Assembly: GCF_002013895.1 (NCBI RefSeq) | Contig: NZ_MAFQ01000007.1 | Location: 62,001 to 126,000 of the forward strand | Source: Mycobacteroides franklinii | Lineage (GTDB): Bacteria; Actinomycetota; Actinomycetes; Mycobacteriales; Mycobacteriaceae | Direction of reading: 5' to 3' | DNA length: 64,000 nt | Part shown: positions 58,418-64,000 of the stretch, piece after piece | Position numbering within the stretch: the stretch's first letter is position 1 | How the letters are laid out: every line of letters starts with the position of its first letter | The notes under the pieces: model-generated | The model's database searches: none | What the model was told of the DNA's origin: nothing | What the model saw: the letters and a program-made list of their open reading frames with translations, nothing else | Program-made: the position numbers and the translations under genes

Positions 58418-58984
58418 TCAGTCGCGGATCCACCGGCTGGGCGGATGCAGTTCGCGTGGCATCCACATCAGCGGTTGTCGATCGGCGAAATGTGGGTCGA
58501 ACTCAGGATTTCCCGGAAAGCGTCCCGCGCCATCGGGCCACAGGATCTGCAGGTACCGCACGTGGTTGGTCCGGTTGAACCACAGTCCGAACCCGAATTC
58601 GTTGTCGTACCAACTCGGATCGATGGGAGAGAGTTTGACGCGGTAGTCGTCCACCTCGGGCAGTGCGAGCACATCTGCGAAGGTTTCGCCGACCTGCAGG
58701 ACCCGCCCCTCCTGTGTCTGCTTGGCCACCGTGTTGAGGGCGCGCTGCATCATCGAGATGTCGTTGACGCCGTAGATCGCCAGTTCGGGTAGCCGCATGG
58801 TGTGCCACATCCCGACGGTGTAGGCGAATGGCGGGCTTTCCTCGGACGATGTCGGCCCGATTCCCAGCGCGCTCCAACCGTATTCGGTGACGCTGCCGAT
58901 GATGTCCCGATCGCTCTCGTTGTACTGATGGCGATCGCCGTAGTTGACGCACAGTAGGCACTCACACGCCGCGTGGTCGGTCAT
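58418..58984 (-). CDS. DUF4262 protein
   Basis: The 188-residue protein has the DUF4262 pattern: CECLLCVNYGDRH, then IIGSVTEYGWSALGIG and FAYTVGMWHTMRLPEL, with later Trp/Asn/Arg clusters (WFNRTNHVRYLQILW). The function is unknown. ATG 58984 begins 1 base after the mntR stop, so it is the second gene of that operon. An early Cys pair (CECLLC) could bind metal or form a disulphide. Its promoter would be metal-responsive if controlled by MntR. Confidence 0.82.
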   Translation of the reverse strand: MTDHAACECLLCVNYGDRHQYNESDRDIIGSVTEYGWSALGIGPTSSEESPPFAYTVGMWHTMRLPELAIYGVNDISMMQRALNTVAKQTQEGRVLQVGETFADVLALPEVDDYRVKLSPIDPSWYDNEFGFGLWFNRTNHVRYLQILWPDGAGRFPGNPEFDPHFADRQPLMWMPRELHPPSRWIRD

Positions 58985-58985
58985 T

Positions 58986-59708
58986 TCAGTCGAGTACGAC
59001 CCAAATCGATTGTGCGGCTGGGTTTCCCAGCTCCAGCTTCTTCTCACCGTCGGCCGGGTGGTCGCCCTCGATGGATACCGAGATGGTTCCGGCGAAGTCG
59101 CGTCGCTCGTCGACCGTGACACGCGCATCCAATGCCACGCCCACGGTGTCGAAGTAACGCAGCATCTCGGGATCGGAATCGGAGATTCGCGCCACCACGC
59201 CGGTATCGCCGTTGGAGCAGTCCGACAGCTGGCGGGCCGGGGGAGTGGGCACTTGTCCGTCGGGGCCCGGAATCGGGTCTCCGTGCGGATCGCGCCGGGG
59301 GTGGCCGAGCTTAGCGTCGATCTTGGTCAACAGCAGATCCGAGACCGCATGCTCGAGCACCTCGGCCTCGTCATGTACCTCGTCCCAGCCGTAGCCGAGC
59401 TCGTTGACCAGGTAGGTCTCCAGTAGCCGGTGCCGGCGGACCATCAATACGGCCGCTTTGCGGCCCTGGTCTGTCAACGTCACCGCGCCGTACTTCTCGT
59501 GGTCCACCAGGCCCTGGTCGGCCAGCTTGCGAATCGATTCGGAAGCGGTGCTCGCGGACACGCCCATGCGTTCGGCCAACATTTTGGTGCTGACCTTCTC
59601 ATGCGACCACTCCTGCGCGGTCCAGATCACCTTGAGGTAGTCCTGGGCGACCGTCGTCAGATCGGTATCGGTGGATCCGGCAGACCGGTCGGATCGAGTG
59701 GGGCTCAC
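58986..59708 (-). CDS. mntR: DtxR-family manganese-responsive regulator MntR/SirR (Rv2788-like)
   Basis: The 240-residue protein has a winged helix (VSTKMLAERMGVSASTASES, wing DHEKYGAVTLTDQGR), metal-ligand-bearing dimer helices (MVRRHRLLETYLVNELG, HDEAEVLEHAVSD) and a C-terminal SH3-like domain after a Pro-rich joint. GTG 59708 is chosen because homologues begin just before the AQDYLKVIWTAQEW segment. In M. tuberculosis Rv2788 represses Mn transporters. It is divergent from ribF across 77 bases. Confidence 0.93.
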   Translation of the reverse strand: MSPTRSDRSAGSTDTDLTTVAQDYLKVIWTAQEWSHEKVSTKMLAERMGVSASTASESIRKLADQGLVDHEKYGAVTLTDQGRKAAVLMVRRHRLLETYLVNELGYGWDEVHDEAEVLEHAVSDLLLTKIDAKLGHPRRDPHGDPIPGPDGQVPTPPARQLSDCSNGDTGVVARISDSDPEMLRYFDTVGVALDARVTVDERRDFAGTISVSIEGDHPADGEKKLELGNPAAQSIWVVLD

Positions 59709-59785
59709 GAAGGTCAGCCTAGTCAGGGAGCGGCGACCGAACGCCAAGTCGGCCTTCTCGCGCCTTCCGAAGTAGGCTTTAGGCC

Positions 59786-60748
59786 GTGCAACGGTGGCGC
59801 GGGCAAGACGAAATCCCGTCCGACTGGGGTCGGTGCGTGCTGACGATCGGTGTGTTCGACGGCGTACACCGTGGTCACGCCGAACTCATCGGACGCGCCG
59901 TCAAGGCGGCACGTGAACTCAACCTCAAGAGCGTCGTGATGACGTTCGACCCCCACCCGATGGAAGTGGTGTTCCCCGGAACCCACCCGGCCCAGCTCAC
60001 GACCCTGACCCGGCGTGCGGAGCTGGCCGAAGAGCTGGGCGTCGACGTCTTCCTGGTGGTGCCGTTCACTCCCGAATTCATGAAGCTCCCACCCGAGCGC
60101 TATGTACATGAACTGCTGGTTGAGCGGCTGCACGTCGCCGAGGTCGTGGTCGGGGAGAACTTCACCTTCGGCAAGAAGGCAGCCGGGAACGTTCACATGC
60201 TCAAGAAGGCGGGCGAGCGCTTCGGCTTCAAGGTTGACGCCGTCTCCCTTGTCACCGAGCACGCCGTGACGTTCTCCTCCACATACATCAGGTCCTGTGT
60301 CGACGCCGGCGACATGGTCGCGGCCACCGAGGCCCTCGGCCGTCCGCACCGGGTCGAAGGTGTCGTCGTGCGCGGCGACGGTCGCGGCCGGGAACTGGGT
60401 TTTCCGACCGCCAACGTGGCGCCCCCGATGTTCTCTGCCATCCCCGCCGACGGGGTGTACGCGGCGTGGTTCACGCTGCTAGGACACGGTCCGACCATGG
60501 GTACCGTGGTACCCGGCGAGCGCTATCAGGCGGCGGTCTCGGTGGGTAGCAACCCGACCTTCTCGGGTAAGGCCCGCACCGTCGAGGCTTTCATCATGGA
60601 CACCGCCGCGGACCTGTACGGCCAGCATGTCGCGGTCGATTTCGTGGCGCGGGTTCGCAGTATGGAGAAGTTCGATTCGGTCGACGATCTGATCGTGGCG
60701 ATGGGCAAGGACGCCGAGAAGGCCCGCACCATTTTGGCGCGAAACTAA
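59786..60748 (+). CDS. ribF: Bifunctional riboflavin kinase / FAD synthetase
   Basis: The 320-residue enzyme converts riboflavin to FMN and FAD. The adenylyltransferase domain (1-185) starts [15 protein letters not shown], with [15 protein letters not shown] and [13 protein letters not shown]. The kinase domain (190-320) has [15 protein letters not shown] and [12 protein letters not shown] 59786 is seven bases after TAGGCT, so a leaderless transcript is possible. A stem (AGCACC ... GGTGCT, 60750-60774 region) follows the stop and may be a terminator. Confidence 0.95.
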   Translation: MQRWRGQDEIPSDWGRCVLTIGVFDGVHRGHAELIGRAVKAARELNLKSVVMTFDPHPMEVVFPGTHPAQLTTLTRRAELAEELGVDVFLVVPFTPEFMKLPPERYVHELLVERLHVAEVVVGENFTFGKKAAGNVHMLKKAGERFGFKVDAVSLVTEHAVTFSSTYIRSCVDAGDMVAATEALGRPHRVEGVVVRGDGRGRELGFPTANVAPPMFSAIPADGVYAAWFTLLGHGPTMGTVVPGERYQAAVSVGSNPTFSGKARTVEAFIMDTAADLYGQHVAVDFVARVRSMEKFDSVDDLIVAMGKDAEKARTILARN

Positions 60749-60840
60749 AGCACCGCTACACTTTGTCGCTGGTGGTGCTGCAGTTCGCGGTGGCCCGCTA
60801 CAGATGTTCGACGCGAACCCCACTGATGGAGATGCCTGCC

Positions 60841-61110
60841 GTGTCATTGACTACCGAGCAGAAGAAAGAAATCCTTGCCCAGTACGGGCTGCACGAGACC
60901 GACACCGGTTCCCCCGAGGCGCAGGTTGCGATGCTGACCAAGCGCATTGTCGATCTGACCGAGCACCTCAAGACCCACAAGCACGACCACCACAGCCGTC
61001 GTGGTCTGCTGCTGCTGGTCGGCCGTCGCCGCCGCCTGCTCAAGTACGTCGCCAAGGTTGACGTCGCGCGCTACCGCTCGCTGATCGAGCGCCTGGGTCT
61101 GCGCCGCTGA
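60841..61110 (+). CDS. rpsO: 30S ribosomal protein S15
   Basis: The 89-residue protein binds the central domain of 16S rRNA. The characteristic sequence [20 protein letters not shown] and [22 protein letters not shown] are intact. GTG 60841 is chosen because it gives 89 residues, the usual mycobacterial length; ATGs 60826 and 60832 are in frame but would add 3-5 residues. GGAGA lies 8 bases upstream. Rv2785c occupies the same position. Confidence 0.97.
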   Translation: MSLTTEQKKEILAQYGLHETDTGSPEAQVAMLTKRIVDLTEHLKTHKHDHHSRRGLLLLVGRRRRLLKYVAKVDVARYRSLIERLGLRR

Positions 61111-61112
61111 TT

Positions 61113-61634
61113 TTGGTTTCTCCTCGATTGGGTCGCCCTGGAAGCTCAGCGGCGGCATCCATCGCCGTCCTTGTCGTCGGTGTGGCGCTGTTGTCGGCGT
61201 GTTCGGCAGCAGCGGCCACCGATGACCTGGCCGTTGGCGATTGCGTCAGCCTCAGCGGGAGTGACCAGCGGGCCAAGGTGGTCAAGGAACCGTGCGGAAG
61301 TCCCAAGTCGAATTTCAAGGTCTTCGCCAAGGCCGCGACGGATACCGACTGTCCACGTGACGCCGACTCGTCCTACTACGCCAAGCGCGGATTCGGTCGC
61401 AAGAGCCAGGCACTGTGCCTGGACATCGACTGGGTGGTGGGCAGCTGTATGGACGTCCCGGACAAGTGGGACGGCGATCCGGTGCGCGTCGACTGCAACG
61501 ACCGCAACGCGCACAGCAAGAAACGCGTCACCCAGGTTCTGCAGGAAGTCTCGACTGCCGACGACTGCATCACCGGACTTGGCTATCCCTACGTCGACCG
61601 CAACTTCACCGTATGTGTCGAGGAACTGCCCTGA
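61113..61634 (+). CDS. lppU: Lipoprotein LppU
   Basis: The 173-residue precursor starts at TTG 61113, two bases after rpsO. The signal has the lipobox LSAC at about residue 30. The mature domain carries six Cys (GDCVSL, EPCGSP, TDCPRD, ALCLD, GSCMD, VDCND, and late DDCIT, VCVEE), consistent with a disulphide-rich fold. It matches LppU (Rv2784c) of M. tuberculosis in place and length (about 175). Function is unknown; it is anchored on the outside of the membrane. No separate ribosome binding site is seen. Confidence 0.88.
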   Translation: MVSPRLGRPGSSAAASIAVLVVGVALLSACSAAAATDDLAVGDCVSLSGSDQRAKVVKEPCGSPKSNFKVFAKAATDTDCPRDADSSYYAKRGFGRKSQALCLDIDWVVGSCMDVPDKWDGDPVRVDCNDRNAHSKKRVTQVLQEVSTADDCITGLGYPYVDRNFTVCVEELP

Positions 61635-61696
61635 TCAAGCTGGATGGGCGCAAACGCCGCAGGTGATAGGGTGTCGGGGTTGTCATGCTGGGTCCT

Positions 61697-61755
61697 GCCG
61701 GGTAACGGGCGGTCTTCGGTAGTGGCAGCCGGAACCCGCGTAGCGAGCGCCCGGC
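61697..61755 (+). ncRNA. Possible structured leader element upstream of pnp
   Basis: GCCGGG (61697-61702) pairs with CCCGGC (61750-61755), and CGGGT with ACCCG inside it, with TTCG and GTAG loops between. Bases 61635-61899 have no gene. pnp leaders are classic sites of RNase-based autoregulation in other bacteria; a similar role here is inference. Confidence 0.3.
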
Positions 61756-61899
61756 CGCTTCGATCGAATGGCCGTGGCCGATCACCTTCCGGGTCCACTT
61801 CGCGCTGGTACGTACGCGCGCTGACCGCGTGATGGCACACATGCCCAATGCAGCCAATGTGCTGCTAACTGAGAACGTATGAGAGGTATTCCAGAAACC

Positions 61900-64000
61900 A
61901 TGTCTGCTACAGAAATTGAAGAGGGCGTCTTCGAGTCCACCGCGATTCTCGACAACGGAAGCTTCGGCACCCGCACCATCCGGTTCGAGACTGGACGATT
62001 GGCTCAGCAGGCCGCCGGCTCTGTCGTCGCCTACTTGGATGACGAGACCATGCTGCTGTCGGCGACCACCGCGAGTAAGACCCCCAAGGACCATTTCGAC
62101 TTCTTCCCCCTGACGATCGACGTCGAGGAGCGGATGTACGCCGCGGGGCGTATCCCCGGCTCGTTCTTCCGTCGTGAGGGACGTCCGTCCACCGACGCCA
62201 TCCTGACCTGCCGTCTGATTGACCGGCCGCTGCGTCCGTCCTTCGTTTCGGGATTGCGCAACGAGATCCAGGTCGTGGTGACGGTGCTGAGCCTGAACCC
62301 GCAAGATCTTTATGACGTGCTGGCCATCAACGCCGCCTCGGCCTCCACCCAGATTTCCGGTCTGCCGTTCTCGGGGCCGGTCGGTGGCGTGCGAGTGGCG
62401 CTGATCGACGGCCAGTGGGTGGCATTCCCCACCGTTGAGCAGCTGGAGAACGCCGTGTTCGACATGGTGGTAGCCGGCCGCAAGGTGGGCGACGACGTCG
62501 CGATCATGATGGTCGAGGCCGAGGCCACCGATAACGTCATCGCGCTCGTGGAGGGCGGCGCCGGCGCACCGACGGAAGCCGTTGTCGCCGAGGGGCTCGA
62601 GGCCGCCAAGCCGTTCATCGCCACTCTGTGCACCGCGCAGGAGGAGCTCGCGGCCAGCGCCGCCAAGCCCACCGGTGAGTTCCCGCTGTTCCCCGACTAC
62701 CAGGACGACGTGTACGCCGCGGTTCAAGCTGTTGCCGCCGCCCCCCTTGCCGAAGCACTGTCCATCGCCGGCAAGACCGAGCGCGATGAGAAGACCGACG
62801 AGGTCAAGGTCGATGTTCTCGGACGTCTGCAGGAAGGCTTCGACGGCCGCGAGAAGGAAATCGGCGCCGCGTTCCGCTCGCTTACCAAGAAGCTTGTGCG
62901 CCAGCGCATTCTGAAGGACCAGTTCCGCATCGACGGCCGCGGTGTCACCGACATCCGCGCTCTGTCGGCCGAGGTTGCCGTGATACCGCGGGCACACGGC
63001 AGCGCGCTGTTCGAGCGTGGCGAGACCCAGATCATGGGCGTCACCACCCTGGACATGGTGAAGATGGCTCAGCAGATCGACTCGCTGGGGCCGGAAAAGT
63101 CGAAGCGCTACATGCACCACTACAACTTCCCGCCGTTCTCCACCGGTGAGACCGGCCGCGTCGGCTCACCCAAGCGTCGCGAGATCGGACACGGCGCACT
63201 CGCCGAGCGCGCCCTCATGCCGGTGCTGCCGAGCGTCGAAGAATTCCCGTACGCCATCCGTCAGGTCTCGGAGGCGCTGAGCTCCAACGGCTCCACCTCG
63301 ATGGGTTCGGTGTGTGCCTCCACCCTGTCGCTGCTGAACGCCGGTGTGCCGCTCAAGGCCCCGGTCGCCGGTATCGCCATGGGCCTGGTGTCCGATGACA
63401 TCGAGCTGGCCGACGGCACCACTGAGCGCCGCTTCGTCGCGCTCACCGACATCCTGGGCGCCGAGGATGCCTTCGGCGACATGGACTTCAAAGTCGCCGG
63501 CACCAAGGACTTCGTCACCGCCCTGCAGCTCGACACCAAGCTTGACGGCATCCCCTCGCAGGTGCTGGCCGCCGCGCTGGCACAGGCCAAGGATGCCCGT
63601 AGCACCATCCTCGAGGTGATGGCCGAGGCCATCGACGCACCCGACGAGATGAGCCCGCACGCACCTCGCGTCACCGCGATCAAGGTGCCGGTCGACAAGA
63701 TCGGCGAGGTCATCGGGCCCAAGGGCAAGATGATCAACTCGATCACCGAGCAGACCGGCGCCAGCATCTCCATCGAGGACGACGGCACCGTGTTCGTCGG
63801 CGCCACCGATGGACTGTCCGCGCAGGCGGCGATCGACATGATCAACGCGATCGCCAACCCGCAGCTGCCCAAGATCGGCGAGCGTTTCCTCGGAACCGTG
63901 GTCAAGACCACCGATTTCGGTGCGTTCGTATCGCTGCTCCCGGGACGCGACGGACTGGTGCACATCAGCAAGCTCGGCAAGGGCAAGCGGATCAACAAGG
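61900..64000 (+). CDS. pnp: Polynucleotide phosphorylase, 3' partial
   Basis: The reading frame stays open to the window end; 700 residues are seen of about 750-760. Two RNase PH-like cores are separated by a helical domain. The first has [16 protein letters not shown] and LIDRPLRP, the second [18 protein letters not shown] and [18 protein letters not shown]. The KH domain has [15 protein letters not shown] and the S1 domain begins at [17 protein letters not shown]. It degrades RNA phosphorolytically in the degradosome. ATG 61900 is preferred by homology (MSATEIEEG); ATG 61879 is in frame with a shorter leader. Confidence 0.97.
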   Translation, partial: MSATEIEEGVFESTAILDNGSFGTRTIRFETGRLAQQAAGSVVAYLDDETMLLSATTASKTPKDHFDFFPLTIDVEERMYAAGRIPGSFFRREGRPSTDAILTCRLIDRPLRPSFVSGLRNEIQVVVTVLSLNPQDLYDVLAINAASASTQISGLPFSGPVGGVRVALIDGQWVAFPTVEQLENAVFDMVVAGRKVGDDVAIMMVEAEATDNVIALVEGGAGAPTEAVVAEGLEAAKPFIATLCTAQEELAASAAKPTGEFPLFPDYQDDVYAAVQAVAAAPLAEALSIAGKTERDEKTDEVKVDVLGRLQEGFDGREKEIGAAFRSLTKKLVRQRILKDQFRIDGRGVTDIRALSAEVAVIPRAHGSALFERGETQIMGVTTLDMVKMAQQIDSLGPEKSKRYMHHYNFPPFSTGETGRVGSPKRREIGHGALAERALMPVLPSVEEFPYAIRQVSEALSSNGSTSMGSVCASTLSLLNAGVPLKAPVAGIAMGLVSDDIELADGTTERRFVALTDILGAEDAFGDMDFKVAGTKDFVTALQLDTKLDGIPSQVLAAALAQAKDARSTILEVMAEAIDAPDEMSPHAPRVTAIKVPVDKIGEVIGPKGKMINSITEQTGASISIEDDGTVFVGATDGLSAQAAIDMINAIANPQLPKIGERFLGTVVKTTDFGAFVSLLPGRDGLVHISKLGKGKRINK

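Overview
The window is high-GC actinobacterial DNA and reads as a rapidly growing mycobacterium, most likely of the Mycobacteroides abscessus/chelonae group. The evidence is the protein families (MmpS/MmpL, MspA-like porin, PapA, Gap, PptT/PptH, LppU, EfpA, a 13E12-type HNH protein) and a gene order that follows the M. tuberculosis Rv2864c to Rv2783c block, recalled from general knowledge and not searched. It also has features M. tuberculosis lacks, such as an NsrR/flavohemoglobin cassette. I saw no rRNA, tRNA, CRISPR array or insertion sequence. The first and last genes (a penicillin-binding protein and polynucleotide phosphorylase) are cut by the window edges.

Layout. 1-6.1 kb: cell-wall cross-linking (PBP, L,D-transpeptidase), map and cobQ in translational overlap, and a lipoprotein. 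6.1-13.7 kb: two alpha/beta-hydrolase-fold proteins, mqo, a GNAT, and the chelatase-cobO-cobB corrinoid genes. 13.7-33.4 kb: a stretch of about 20 kb that separates cobB from cysG, which I recall as neighbours in M. tuberculosis. It holds a 13E12/HNH protein, an MspA-like porin operon with two small exported paralogues, an mmpS-mmpL-tetR operon with a doubled palindromic operator, a MAS-like iterative PKS with PapA and Gap, a Trp/Pro-repeat exported protein and an ECF-type transporter. 33.4-49.7 kb: backbone again (cysG, efpA, proS, rimP-nusA, ylxR-infB-rbfA-nrnA-dinF), but with an nsrR-hmp-membrane protein cassette between nusA and ylxR. 49.7-55.9 kb: a variable stretch with small membrane proteins, an IdeR-box mbtK, a fatty acyl-CoA oxidation operon whose second gene begins with three identical 30-bp repeats each carrying an ATG, and a KstR-type operator in front of an AhpD-like gene. 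55.9-64 kb: pptH-pptT-truB, mntR-DUF4262, ribF, rpsO, lppU, pnp.

How the parts work together. The PKS, PapA and Gap genes form a compact unit for making, esterifying and exporting a methyl-branched acyl lipid. No acyl-AMP ligase or glycosyltransferase is present locally, so parts must act from elsewhere. The neighbouring divergent MmpS/MmpL pair is of the coiled-coil MmpL4/5 type and is probably controlled by the TetR encoded at the end of its own operon. PptT, about 29 kb away, is the enzyme expected to activate the PKS carrier domain. The NO-detoxification cassette carries a 23-bp NsrR-like palindrome immediately before the nsrR start codon. Corrinoid genes (cobQ, chelatase, cobO, cobB, cysG) are spread over both sides of the accessory stretch.
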